Assembly (NCBI GenBank): GCA_963675565.2
Contig: CAXXYD010000001.1
Location: forward strand, 1,116,001 to 1,180,000
Length of the DNA stretch: 64,000 nt
Source: JARRKU01 sp963675565
GTDB lineage: Bacteria; Desulfobacterota; Desulfobacteria; Desulfobacterales; Desulfosarcinaceae
Direction: 5' to 3'
Shown: positions 8,878 through 18,672 of the stretch, in pieces
How the letters are laid out: the number at the start of each line of letters is the position of its first letter
How positions within the stretch are numbered: the first letter of the stretch is position 1
Program-made: the position numbers and the translations under genes
Notes under the pieces: model-generated
Seen by the model: only the letters and a program-made list of their open reading frames with translations
Databases searched by the model: none
What the model was told of the DNA's origin: nothing

Positions 8878-9837
8878 GCGATTTCTGGAGGTACTAATTT
8901 CTGAGGTGGTCACATATTAGCAACTTGAGTTTAGTGAATGAATATACTTCCGCTTTTTCCCATTCAGCCTTCTTAAACGTTGTATAAATTTCTAATGTCC
9001 GATAATGATATTAAATCGATAAGTTACTGAATACATACGTCTCTGCGAGATTTGGGTACGGCGCAGGAAGCTGATACGACAATGCTGCAAAACAACTCGG
9101 GATGAAAAATATCTTGACATTCAATTTTGCATGTATTTAGTATGCCACCAATCGGTTACACGTTTTGGTATCCCTAGTCTGTCTACTTTTAATTCAGATG
9201 GCGCCATTGATGTAAGGGATAATCGTCTGGTTTTGATTTCCCGACGAGGCATCAGACTGAAGGATAGAACAGGGTACAAATACCTCTAAACCGTGTTTCA
9301 CAGACAGTGATGCGTCTACGACGGTATGATTGGCGAGGGATGACGGATTCAAAATCGAATCCATGCTTTCAAGGCACGCTCCATTAGCCTGCACATCCTA
9401 CCACTCATGACTTTGCACGTACCGCAAAATATACAGTTGGATATCGTCATTATCCGATTCATTGGTTTTTCGTTGCCATAGGCCATTATTAGTACGAGTA
9501 AGCATAGCCCGTTGTCGAAGATAACGAAGCTAGGTGGCGTTTTTTAGCCTTATACTGAATTTTATTCACTATGTTTGATTCGCTTAGATCATACTGAGTA
9601 CATATTTGTTCCTATGTGTTCATTTTGTGTATGTTACGGTTTCGTTATAGCCATGGCAATCCTTTTGGGGCTGCCTTTAACAACCATTCGACTCATCATG
9701 TTTCAGAATGAAGGGAGGTGATGTGGGTCACCGTTACGGGTAGGATAAGAAGAGTCTCTAACCGATAGATTGGCAGTTGGTATGGGATGGCACATTATTC
9801 TATGAGATCAATGCAACAAACGAGGGGGGTGGAGACG
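8878..9837. other. About 960 bp intergenic region between divergent operons
   Basis: No convincing gene. A TTGACA at 9114-9119 with a TTAGTA 17 bases later on the + strand could be a promoter for the porin-like cluster, but it would leave a leader of about 700 bases. A 66-codon minus-strand frame at 9194-9394 has no recognisable similarity or ribosome site and is probably chance. The end of the region carries the ribosome site of the DUF1302 gene. Confidence 0.4.
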
Positions 9838-11493
9838 ATGAACAAAACAAGTTCTATGTTTTTTTTAAGGCGGGTGAATTGGCGCTTATTGTTCAGTATT
9901 ACAGCATTATCTTTTCTCGTATCCGCATCGTTGATCACTACTGCGGATGCATTTGAAGTCTATGAGGGTTCCGACTGGAAGGTTAATTGGGATACGACCC
10001 TCAAATACAGTGCAGCCTGGCGGATAGCGGAACAGGATGGGGAACTGACTGGCTTGCCAAATGCAGACGATGGAGACCGCAACTTCGATGAGGGACTCAT
10101 CTCGAACCGACTGGATGTCCTAACCGAGTTGGACATCACCTACCGTAATTTCGGTTTGCGGGTCAGCGCTGCGGGATGGGCTGATTCCGAATATCTGAAC
10201 GGCAACGACAACGATTCACCCGAGACATTCAACGGAACCGGAGAAAACGATGAATTCAACGATGATACCGAGGAGCTTCACGGACTTAACTTGGAGCTCC
10301 TGGACGCCTTTGTTTTCGGCAGAGGCAAGCTGGGTAAATTTCCGGTTAGTGTACGCCTCGGCAGACACACCTCTCTATGGGGTGAAACACTGTTCTTCGC
10401 CAGCAACGGTATAGCCCACGCCCAGGCTCCCATCGATGTTATAAAGGCTAATACAGTCCCCGGTACGCAGGCCAAAGAGCTCTTTATGCCGGTCGGTCAA
10501 TTGTCTGCACAAATACAGCTCACGAACAAAGTGAGTCTCAACGCCTACATGCAGTACGAGTGGCGCAGAAGCCGGATGTGCGCCGCAGGAAGCTACTGCA
10601 GTGATGCTGACATGATCGATGCCGGCGGGGAACGAATTCTGCCGGGCATACCGCTGTCTTTGTACAGAAGTGAGGACCTTGGAGCCGGAGACCCAACCAG
10701 CGAATTCGGTGATATCAACTATGACAATTACGGTCTTGGTCTCCGTTTCCGGGTGGAAAAACTGGACACGGACTTTGGCCTGTACTACGTCCACTTTAAT
10801 GAGAATCTACCTTATTGGATTTATATGGACACCTCTTCCATGAATCCCGCCGCCGGTAAACTCGGTGACTATTATATGGTATATCCAAAAAATATCCGTA
10901 TGTTTGGCCTGAGCTTCGGCACACAGGTGGGGCAAGCCAACGTATCCGGCGAGATCAGCGAACGATTTGATGCACCCTTGGTAAGCTCCGGGGCTTTCGA
11001 CGTTACCGGCACTGGTGACGATAACGACGAAAATCCCGCTTATGCACAAGGCAACAGCTTCCATGCAAATCTATCCGCAATTTATCTGTTTGGCCCATGC
11101 GCCCTATGGGATGGCGGCAACGTTTTAGGAGAAGTCGGCTATACCTTCTTGCACGAGATCACCGAAAACGAAGCAGCGGCTGATCCCAGCCGGGATGACT
11201 GGGCATTAGGGTTTCGCATGGTTTTCGAGCCGTCATATTTCCAGGTGGTTCCGGGTATTGACATCGGCGTACCCATCGGTCTAGGGTACAACGTGGGGGC
11301 GCTGTCACCAGTTGATCTTAAGTTTAATGGCGGTGGGGCAGACCATGGCGGCGATTTCAGCATCGGCTTGAATATCGATTATCTGGGCGTTTGGAGGTTC
11401 GGCATCAAATACACGGATTATTTCGGCGAAGACCCGACTCAGACATTGAGGGATCGCGACTTTATCAGTGTTTCGGTCCGACGTACCTTCTAA
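9838..11493 (+). CDS. DUF1302 family outer-membrane beta-barrel-like protein
   Basis: 551 residues. The ATG at 9838 follows a purine-rich ribosome site (GGGGGGTGGAG) and starts a clear signal peptide ending near TTADA; an upstream ATG in frame would place extra sequence before that signal. The mature protein is rich in alternating hydrophobic strands, Gly, Asn and Asp and ends in FISVSVRRTF, with a terminal aromatic residue as in outer-membrane barrels. DUF1302 proteins are usually found next to DUF1329 and RND genes in proteobacteria that grow on steroids, fatty acids or other lipophilic compounds. Here the same order is seen. A role in passage of a hydrophobic compound through the outer membrane is inferred from that conserved neighbourhood. 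Confidence 0.85.
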   Translation: MNKTSSMFFLRRVNWRLLFSITALSFLVSASLITTADAFEVYEGSDWKVNWDTTLKYSAAWRIAEQDGELTGLPNADDGDRNFDEGLISNRLDVLTELDITYRNFGLRVSAAGWADSEYLNGNDNDSPETFNGTGENDEFNDDTEELHGLNLELLDAFVFGRGKLGKFPVSVRLGRHTSLWGETLFFASNGIAHAQAPIDVIKANTVPGTQAKELFMPVGQLSAQIQLTNKVSLNAYMQYEWRRSRMCAAGSYCSDADMIDAGGERILPGIPLSLYRSEDLGAGDPTSEFGDINYDNYGLGLRFRVEKLDTDFGLYYVHFNENLPYWIYMDTSSMNPAAGKLGDYYMVYPKNIRMFGLSFGTQVGQANVSGEISERFDAPLVSSGAFDVTGTGDDNDENPAYAQGNSFHANLSAIYLFGPCALWDGGNVLGEVGYTFLHEITENEAAADPSRDDWALGFRMVFEPSYFQVVPGIDIGVPIGLGYNVGALSPVDLKFNGGGADHGGDFSIGLNIDYLGVWRFGIKYTDYFGEDPTQTLRDRDFISVSVRRTF

Positions 11494-11542
11494 TCTCAGC
11501 ACATAGTCCGCCAATCAGAAGTCAAAAAAGAGGAGACCCGCG

Positions 11543-12901
11543 ATGAAATACAGATCCACAATAGTCATTCTAATCATACTTTTTTCGGCTAGTATCCTCA
11601 TACAAAACGTTTTCGCCGCTGTTACCGCAGAGGAAGCTGAAAAACTTAAAACCACTCTGACGCCGTTAGGAGCTGAACGCGCTGGCAATGAAGACGGAAC
11701 CATACCACCATGGGATGGTGGTTATACCGAAGTGCCGCCAGGTTACAAATCCGGCGACGTGCGTCCCGATCCCTTTGCCGACGAGAAACCTTTGTTTTCC
11801 ATTACGGCGCAAAACATGGATAAATACGCCAACAAACTATCCTTTGGTATGCAAGCGCTCTTTAAGAAATTTCCAGACTACCGCATGGACGTGTATCCCT
11901 CCCACCGCACAGCTGCAGCGCCTCAATACGTCTACGATGCCACCTTCAAAGATGCGACACGCGCAAAAACATCGGAAGACAACTCAGTCGTTCTAAATGC
12001 ATATAACGGCATTCCGTTCCCTATTCCCCAGAACGGATATGAAGCCATTTGGAACCACATTCTCGCATGGCGCGGACTCGCCACTTATATGCAGTTTCGT
12101 AATTACATCATCACAAGCAATGGCAAGATTGTCCTGACGGCAGAGGCAAAAGAGCATGAGCAATACCCGTATTATCGAAATGATAAAACATATGAAGAAT
12201 GGAACAAGAAGTTCTGGTTCTTCCGACAAATCCAGACGGCTCCTCCGTTCAAATCGGGGGAGACCCTTCTGGCACATGACGACATGGGCGACATGGGGCG
12301 CCAGAACTGGCAGTACCTTGTAGGCCAACGGAGGGTACGCCGAGCCCCGTCCGTCGCTTATGACACGCCCGACTTTATCAATTCAGGACATAACTTCTTT
12401 GATGAGGTCTTTGTCTTCAATGGCCGACTCGACCGCTACGACTGGAAACTCATCGGTAAGAAGGAGCTGTTCATACCTTACAACTGCAATGGGTTCTTTC
12501 AGCACAAAGATAAGGAAGTCCTTGGAGAGCACTTTTTAAACCCAGACTATGTAAGGTGGGAGCTTCATCGGGTCTGGGTTGTTGAGGCCACCTTAGCCCC
12601 GGGCAAACGACATGCCGTTGCCAAACGCCTTTTTTACCTCGATGAGGATTTCTGGAGGGCCGTCATGTCGGATGGTTGGGATGGTAAGATGCAAATGTGG
12701 CGGGCTATCATCAGCCTGCCTGTAATTGCCATGGAATACCCCGCGATATTAAATTTTACCCAGGCGGTCTACAATATTCAAACTGGCGCATACGGCGTCA
12801 ATATCCTGGTGAATGAGATGTCGCCGCAGTTCCAGTCGGTTCCTCCCCGCCCCGAGACATTCTTCTCGCCTGATGCGCTATCGGGTATCGGGATTCGCTA
12901 A
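11543..12901 (+). CDS. DUF1329 family periplasmic protein (LolA/LolB-like fold)
   Basis: 452 residues beginning with a signal peptide (MKYRSTIV to NVFA) after a good AGAGGAG ribosome site. The family signature is visible: TPLGAERAGNEDGTIPPWDGG near the N-terminus, and later repeated tyrosine/tryptophan-rich strands such as the HRVWVVEATL segment. DUF1329 proteins are annotated as outer-membrane lipoprotein-sorting-like and are thought to carry lipophilic cargo in the periplasm. It follows DUF1302 by 49 bp and precedes a terminator and then the Ycf48-like and RND genes. The function is inferred from family and neighbours. Confidence 0.88.
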   Translation: MKYRSTIVILIILFSASILIQNVFAAVTAEEAEKLKTTLTPLGAERAGNEDGTIPPWDGGYTEVPPGYKSGDVRPDPFADEKPLFSITAQNMDKYANKLSFGMQALFKKFPDYRMDVYPSHRTAAAPQYVYDATFKDATRAKTSEDNSVVLNAYNGIPFPIPQNGYEAIWNHILAWRGLATYMQFRNYIITSNGKIVLTAEAKEHEQYPYYRNDKTYEEWNKKFWFFRQIQTAPPFKSGETLLAHDDMGDMGRQNWQYLVGQRRVRRAPSVAYDTPDFINSGHNFFDEVFVFNGRLDRYDWKLIGKKELFIPYNCNGFFQHKDKEVLGEHFLNPDYVRWELHRVWVVEATLAPGKRHAVAKRLFYLDEDFWRAVMSDGWDGKMQMWRAIISLPVIAMEYPAILNFTQAVYNIQTGAYGVNILVNEMSPQFQSVPPRPETFFSPDALSGIGIR

Positions 12902-12934
12902 TCACACCTCTGTCAATGCATCGTACGACCATAC

Positions 12935-12972
12935 GCCCTCACCTTTCATCACGACTGGTGAGGGCCTTTTTC
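12935..12972 (+). terminator. Rho-independent terminator after DUF1329
   Basis: GCCCTCACC (12935-12943) pairs perfectly with GGTGAGGGC (12957-12965) across a 13-base loop and is followed by CTTTTT. It lies between the DUF1329 stop and the next start, so it may attenuate rather than fully separate the cluster. It also argues against an upstream start for the next gene at 12916. Confidence 0.85.
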
Positions 12973-12996
12973 CAGCCACTCGAGAGGAGTAGCGCC

Positions 12997-14109
12997 ATGA
13001 AAACGTTAAACTGCCTGCATTGCCCAAAAACGCTGCTTGTCTTTTGCTGTATGCTTCTGACTGCCGTAAGCGCACCGGCTGACCATATAAAAGATCCACT
13101 CAACCGCAGCGCAATGATTTCCGCACTGGCGCCAAATTCAACCTTGCTTTCCATAACCATGGCCGGCAGACGCGTTATCGCCGCTGGCGAAAGAGGAATC
13201 ATTGTCTATTCGGATGATAATGGGGACTCATGGGCACAGGCCAAAGTTCCTGTCAGTGTAACGCTCACCAATCTATTTTTTGCGTCTCAAAATAAGGGCT
13301 GGGCAGTTGGACATTCCGGCGTCGTCCTCCATTCAGACGACTCTGGAGAATCATGGGTCAAACAACTCGACGGCGAAGAAGCCGTTTTGCTTATGCTTGA
13401 AGATGCAAATGCCAAGGCGGCGGCAGCCCCGGAATCGGATGAAAAGATCCAAAGGCAACTGATCAATGCAAAGCTATTCGCCCAAGACGGCCCGGACAAA
13501 CCTTTTCTGGATGTATATTTTCGCAATGAGTCTGAGGGGTTCATCATCGGCGCCTATAACATGATCTTTTACACGAGTAATGGTGGAAAGACCTGGAAAC
13601 CATGGCTTGAACACGCTGAGAACCCGGATGGACTGCACTTATACGGCATTCGACCCGTAGGTGACTATCTCTTCATAGCTGGAGAAAGAGGGCTTTTTTT
13701 ACGCTCCGAAGATCGTGGGCAAAGCTTTCATCTTCTTTCCACTCCCTATGAGGGATCCTTCTTCGGATTGATTGCTATTCCAAAACAACGCCTCATTATT
13801 TTCGGGCTAAAGGGCAATACCTTCAGATCCAGCGACCTCGGCGAAACCTGGCAGGCTGTAGAAACAGGTGTTCACATGACAATCACAGGAGCTACGCGAC
13901 TCTGCGACGGCACCTGTCTATTGACGACGCAATACGGTGACGTGCTCATCAGCAAAGACCAGGGAGAAACGTTCAGCAAACTTGATATAAAGGGGGACAC
14001 CTATCCGTTTATGGATGCAACCGAAACCTCAAACGGCAATATCGTCCTTGTTGGAACGCGGGGTGTCAAGGTGATTGAAGCCCCATTGAATATGGCAAGT
14101 TCGGAATAA
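12997..14109 (+). CDS. Ycf48/BNR-repeat (photosystem II stability factor-like) exported protein
   Basis: 370 residues from an ATG at 12997 with GAGAGGAG upstream. A signal peptide (MKTLNCLH to SAPA) is followed by repeated beta-propeller blades of the sialidase/BNR type: SDDNGDSW, SDDSGESW, SNGGKTW, SEDRGQSF, SSDLGETW and SKDQGETF. In plants and cyanobacteria Ycf48 helps assemble photosystem II; in heterotrophs such proteins commonly sit beside DUF1329/DUF1302/RND genes as probable assembly or scaffold partners. The gene follows that order here and precedes the RND transporter by 20 bp. A catalytic sialidase role is unlikely because only the blade motifs are present. Confidence 0.85.
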   Translation: MKTLNCLHCPKTLLVFCCMLLTAVSAPADHIKDPLNRSAMISALAPNSTLLSITMAGRRVIAAGERGIIVYSDDNGDSWAQAKVPVSVTLTNLFFASQNKGWAVGHSGVVLHSDDSGESWVKQLDGEEAVLLMLEDANAKAAAAPESDEKIQRQLINAKLFAQDGPDKPFLDVYFRNESEGFIIGAYNMIFYTSNGGKTWKPWLEHAENPDGLHLYGIRPVGDYLFIAGERGLFLRSEDRGQSFHLLSTPYEGSFFGLIAIPKQRLIIFGLKGNTFRSSDLGETWQAVETGVHMTITGATRLCDGTCLLTTQYGDVLISKDQGETFSKLDIKGDTYPFMDATETSNGNIVLVGTRGVKVIEAPLNMASSE

Positions 14110-14129
14110 AAACACGCTGGAGAACGAAA

Positions 14130-16562
14130 ATGAAACACGATTATGATACCCAACAACCGGTAATTGCTCGTTTGAGAGACTTTGACACGCAATCGGGAAA
14201 CTGGCTTGAGCGTCTACTTTTCAACAACCGGCTCCCTATAGTTTTGATCTGCGCCCTGATTACCGGGATACTTGGGTACAATGCATCCAAGCTGCGGTTA
14301 AACGCGAGTTTCGAACGTATGATACCAACAAACCACCCATACATCGTAAATTATTTCGAAAACAAACAAGAATTGCCCGGCTTGGGAAATTCCATCCGTA
14401 TCGCGGTGGAGCGCACACAAGGCACGATATACGACGCTGCCTATCTGAAAACCCTGCAAGAAATCAATGACGAAGTTTTCTTCATTCCCGGCGTCGACCG
14501 GAATGCCATGCGCTCCCTGTGGACGCCGGCAACCCGATGGGCTGAAGTCACCGAAGACGGGCTGGCGGGAGGCCCCGTAATTCCGGACACATACGACGGC
14601 TCGCCGGCCAGCGTCGAGCAGGTACTCGCGAATGTCGAAAGATCGGGACAAATCGGGCAACTGGTCGCCAATAATTTCAAATCGAGTATTATCTTCGTGC
14701 CGTTGCTTGATATAAATCCGGAAACCTCGGAACCATTGGACTACCAGTTGCTTTCCCACAGACTCGAAAAGCTCCGGGAAAAATATCAGAGTAGCGAAAT
14801 CAAACTTCACATTACCGGATTCGCCAAACTAGCCGGCGACTTAATCGACGGACTGCAGAACGTTCTTTTCTTTTTTCTCATATCCATCATGATCGCCACC
14901 GCTATAATCTATTGGTATACTCACTGTATTCGCAGTTCGTTGATTATCGTTTCGTGCTCTATCATCGCAGTCATTTGGCAACTCGGACTGCTCCGGGCGC
15001 TTGGCTTTGAACTCGACCCATATTCAATGCTCGTCCCCTTTCTTATTTTCTCAATCGGCATGAGCCACGGCGGCCAGAAAATGAACGGCATACTGCAGGA
15101 TGTCGGCCGTGGAATGCACCGCCTTGTTGCCGCGCGCTACACCTTCCGCAGATTGTTTATGGCCGGATTTACCGCTCTTGTTACCGACGCCGTTGGATTC
15201 GCTGTTTTAATGATCATCAACATAGGTGTCATCCAAGTTTTAGCGCTAATGGCCAGCGTCGGCGTTGCCGTTCTCATTTTTACGAACCTGGTGCTGGTAC
15301 CCATTCTTCTGAGCTATATAGGAGTGAGTCAGAAAGCAGCAGAACGTAGCCTGAAACAGGAAACGGCAGATCTCTCCGGAGAAACTCCCCACATCATATG
15401 GCGGATACTTGATGTTTTTACCCATCGCAGATGGGCAACGGTCGCTATTGCAGTATTCATCCTTCTGGGCGGTGCAGGCATGATCGTCAGATCGCATCTG
15501 CAGATCGGCGACCTCGACCCAGGCGCACCGGAACTGAGGCCCAATTCGCGCTATAACCGTGACAATGCATTCGTCGTCGAAAATTTTGCTTCCAGCAGCG
15601 ACGTTTTCGTAGTAATGATCAAAACCCCGGTCAACCTTTGCACCCAGTACGATACGCTCGTGAAAGTCGACGCATTGGAATGGGAATTGCGTCAACTTCC
15701 AGGGGTCGAGTCAACCAGTTCCATGGTGCCGACCAGCAAGCAGGCCATCGTTGGTATGAACGAGGGGTGCCTCAAGTGGTACGAGTTGCTCAGAAATCAA
15801 TATGTACTCAATGCCGTGACAGTAAGAGCGCCACGTGAACTATTCAATACAGACTGCTCCATGCTTTCGCTGTTTATATTTTTAAAGGATCACAAAGCAG
15901 GCACCCTATCCTCCGTAGTCAAAAAAGTTGAATCCTTTGCTACAGCCAACGACAGCGAAAGCAACCGTTTCATGCTGGGCGCAGGCAATGCAGGAATAGA
16001 AGCCGTAACCAACATCGTCGTCAAGAAATCAATGATTGAAATGTTGTACTGGGTATATGGCGCTGTACTTCTCCTGTGCTTCATCGCATTCCGTTCATGG
16101 CGGGCAGTTCTAGTGGCCGTTATTCCATTGGTGCTGACTTCTATTCTCTGTGAGGCCTTGATGGTATGGCTGCGAATTGGCGTGAAAGTGGCCACTCTGC
16201 CGGTAATTGCTCTTGGAGTGGGTATCGGCGTTGATTATTCACTTTATGTTCTGAGTGTAGTTCTCGCCTATATGCAAGTAGGAATGACACTCTCGGCGGC
16301 ATATTACCGGGCTCTTCTCTTTACGGGAAAAATCGTTATCCTGATGGGATTGACCCTGGCGTTGGGCGTGGCCACCTGGGCTTTTTCACCGATTAAATTT
16401 CAAGCCGATATGGGGATATTGCTTTCGTTTATGTTTCTCTGGAACATGGTCGGGGCCCTTGTTTTTATGCCGGCGCTGGGTCGTTTTGTTTTAAGAACCA
16501 AATCGGTAAAAGAAAAAAAGTCTGAAAAGACCAAAGTGATTGCATCCTCCGTATCGTCGTAA
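14130..16562 (+). CDS. RND/MMPL-family transporter
   Basis: 810 residues with GGAGAACGAAAATG at the start. The layout is a first transmembrane helix near residue 30, a large periplasmic domain, five helices around 245-405, a further helix near 435, a second periplasmic domain and a final five-helix bundle ending near residue 785. The ALGVGIGVDYSLYVLS segment in the second bundle is the usual conserved region of MMPL/HpnN-type exporters. These proteins move lipids or other hydrophobic compounds between inner and outer membrane. The upstream DUF1302, DUF1329 and Ycf48-like genes are the typical partners. Direction of transport and cargo are unknown. Confidence 0.9.
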   Translation: MKHDYDTQQPVIARLRDFDTQSGNWLERLLFNNRLPIVLICALITGILGYNASKLRLNASFERMIPTNHPYIVNYFENKQELPGLGNSIRIAVERTQGTIYDAAYLKTLQEINDEVFFIPGVDRNAMRSLWTPATRWAEVTEDGLAGGPVIPDTYDGSPASVEQVLANVERSGQIGQLVANNFKSSIIFVPLLDINPETSEPLDYQLLSHRLEKLREKYQSSEIKLHITGFAKLAGDLIDGLQNVLFFFLISIMIATAIIYWYTHCIRSSLIIVSCSIIAVIWQLGLLRALGFELDPYSMLVPFLIFSIGMSHGGQKMNGILQDVGRGMHRLVAARYTFRRLFMAGFTALVTDAVGFAVLMIINIGVIQVLALMASVGVAVLIFTNLVLVPILLSYIGVSQKAAERSLKQETADLSGETPHIIWRILDVFTHRRWATVAIAVFILLGGAGMIVRSHLQIGDLDPGAPELRPNSRYNRDNAFVVENFASSSDVFVVMIKTPVNLCTQYDTLVKVDALEWELRQLPGVESTSSMVPTSKQAIVGMNEGCLKWYELLRNQYVLNAVTVRAPRELFNTDCSMLSLFIFLKDHKAGTLSSVVKKVESFATANDSESNRFMLGAGNAGIEAVTNIVVKKSMIEMLYWVYGAVLLLCFIAFRSWRAVLVAVIPLVLTSILCEALMVWLRIGVKVATLPVIALGVGIGVDYSLYVLSVVLAYMQVGMTLSAAYYRALLFTGKIVILMGLTLALGVATWAFSPIKFQADMGILLSFMFLWNMVGALVFMPALGRFVLRTKSVKEKKSEKTKVIASSVSS

Positions 16563-16782
16563 AGTAAGAGGGAAAGCGAAGACGATCACAAGCATAAGGA
16601 GGCAGCTGTCATTTTCCATCCCTTTCTGCAGTAAGCCGCGGCGGACCTTTGGTATCATTGGTTTTTTCACTACAATGCGCCTCACTGCAGACGTGCTGCC
16701 GGCAAATCTATAATCCAGAAATTTTGAACTTCATCTCCCACTGTTTGGAGACGATACAAAAAAAACAATAGGAGACTATTCA

Positions 16783-18594
16783 ATGGCGCAGGTAATCGCT
16801 GATCGACGAGACATCGAGTTTGTACTGTATGAGCAGCTAGAAATCTTGAATTTGATACAAGAGGAAAAATACTCGGATTTGAATAAAAAACTTTTCAATA
16901 TGATCATTGCAGAAGCTAGGACCCTTGCCGTTAAAGAAGTTCTGCCGACAAAAATTGATGGAGATCGCATTGGTGCGACCTTCGATAAAGGGAAAGTGAC
17001 TGTCCCGGCGAGTTACCATCGGGTTCATCAACTCATCATAGATGGCGAATGGACCGCCCTGGTCGAAGATCCGGAATTAGGCGGCCAGGGAATGCCTCAT
17101 ATTATCAGCCGCGTTGCAGGAGAGTACCTTGAAGGCGCTAACTGGACTGCCGTTTTTTACAGCATGATGGGACATGGCACTGGCAAAATGATTGAGCTTT
17201 ATGGGACGCCGAAACAAAAGGAACTGTTTCTGAAGAACCTGTATACCGGCAAATGGTCCGGGACCATGCTCCTTACCGAGCCGAATGCCGGCTCCGACCT
17301 CGGCGCATTAACTACAACGGCGGTCAAAAATCCGGACGGCACCTATCAAATAACAGGCAATAAAATTTTCATCACCAATGGTGAGCACAATCTTTCGGAA
17401 AATATTATCCATCCGGTTCTGGCACGAATTGAAAATTCACCTCCTGGCGTCCGGGGAATATCGATTTTCATCGTGCCGAAAACCTGGGTCGACGACGATG
17501 GCGGCCTTGGAGTTCCCAACGATGTAGTATGTACCGGTATTGAAGAAAAAATGGGGCTTCATGGCAGTGCGACCTGCAGCATGGCGTTGGGTGGCAAGGG
17601 CCGTTGCCGTGGCTTATTGCTGGGTCAAGAAAACCATGGGATGAAAATAATGTTCCATATGATGAATGAATCACGGCTTGATGTCGGTCTACAGGGACTT
17701 ACAGCGTGCTCCTGCGCCTATCTATACGCCCTTGATTATGCCAACCAGAGGTGCCAGGGGTGCGAGCTGGGCTCAGACAAAGACAATACGTCACAGGTTC
17801 CGATCATTCGCCACCCGGACGTGCGTCGCATGCTTCTATGGTTAAAAGCGCATACTGAGGGTATGCGTAGTTTCATTTATTATGTTACCATGCTTATGGA
17901 CCGGATGGACTGCGCTAGCGATCCTGATAAAAAAGCGCAATTCGATGGTCTACTCGGCCTTTTGACGCCTGTGGTCAAAGCCTACTGCAGTGAAAGAGGC
18001 TTTGAGGCCTGTATTCAGGCAATCCAGATTTACGGGGGATATGGGTACATTAAAGAATACCCGGTGGAGCAACTTGCCAGGGATTGCAAAATTGCCTCTC
18101 TGTACGAAGGAACCAATGGCATTCAAGCAATGGATCTGCTGGGCCGGAAGCTCGGCATGGCCGGTGGGAAAATCTTTGAGCAGCTGATTGAAACGATTTC
18201 AGAGTGTATCAACGAAACCGAAAAGACAATAGGGCTGGAAAAGTTGGCGACCGAAACGAGGATGGCGGTTGATCTGTTCATAAAAACCGCACGCCATATC
18301 AATTCCTCGGCCCGCTCGGCCGACTTCAAAGTGGCCTATGCCCACGCTCATCCCTTTCTCGAGGCTATGGGCGATATCATCATGGCCTGGATGCTTTTAT
18401 GGCGTGCACGGCTTGCAAAAATCCGGTTATCGGGAAAGCACACGAAAACAGACTTCTCATTTTACAAGGGTCAAATAAAAAGCGCAGAATTTTTTATATT
18501 TTCGATTCTACCAATAACTATCGGTAGAATGAACAGCATTTTAAATTCTAACGGAGCCGCCGTGGAAATCGAAGAAGACTCTTTTGGTGGTTAA
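16783..18594 (+). CDS. Acyl-CoA dehydrogenase, long form (FadE/DmdC-like)
   Basis: 603 residues, longer than the usual 380-400, with an extra C-terminal region after about residue 470 as in FadE and 3-methylmercaptopropionyl-CoA dehydrogenase (DmdC). The middle-domain signature LLTEPNAGSDLGA (163-175) and the catalytic glutamate E442 in LYEGTNGIQ are present. A TAGGAG ribosome site precedes the ATG. It follows the RND gene by 220 bp on the same strand, a gap without recognisable content. It likely carries out the first beta-oxidation step, FAD-dependent, passing electrons to ETF (etf genes lie at 34-36 kb), and may work with the hydratase, dehydrogenase and thiolase at 5.8-8.7 kb. Confidence 0.92.
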   Translation: MAQVIADRRDIEFVLYEQLEILNLIQEEKYSDLNKKLFNMIIAEARTLAVKEVLPTKIDGDRIGATFDKGKVTVPASYHRVHQLIIDGEWTALVEDPELGGQGMPHIISRVAGEYLEGANWTAVFYSMMGHGTGKMIELYGTPKQKELFLKNLYTGKWSGTMLLTEPNAGSDLGALTTTAVKNPDGTYQITGNKIFITNGEHNLSENIIHPVLARIENSPPGVRGISIFIVPKTWVDDDGGLGVPNDVVCTGIEEKMGLHGSATCSMALGGKGRCRGLLLGQENHGMKIMFHMMNESRLDVGLQGLTACSCAYLYALDYANQRCQGCELGSDKDNTSQVPIIRHPDVRRMLLWLKAHTEGMRSFIYYVTMLMDRMDCASDPDKKAQFDGLLGLLTPVVKAYCSERGFEACIQAIQIYGGYGYIKEYPVEQLARDCKIASLYEGTNGIQAMDLLGRKLGMAGGKIFEQLIETISECINETEKTIGLEKLATETRMAVDLFIKTARHINSSARSADFKVAYAHAHPFLEAMGDIIMAWMLLWRARLAKIRLSGKHTKTDFSFYKGQIKSAEFFIFSILPITIGRMNSILNSNGAAVEIEEDSFGG

Positions 18595-18672
18595 ACATTT
18601 AACATCAGTAGACATAATGGTTAACTGCATCAACAGCTGTATTACACGAATTAACTGTCAACCATAAATCGA

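Noticed and set aside
9194..9394. 66-codon minus-strand frame in the large intergenic gap
   Set aside because: No ribosome site, no recognisable domain, isolated position.
12916..12996. Upstream start for the Ycf48-like gene
   Set aside because: The extension would translate through the terminator hairpin and bury the signal peptide.
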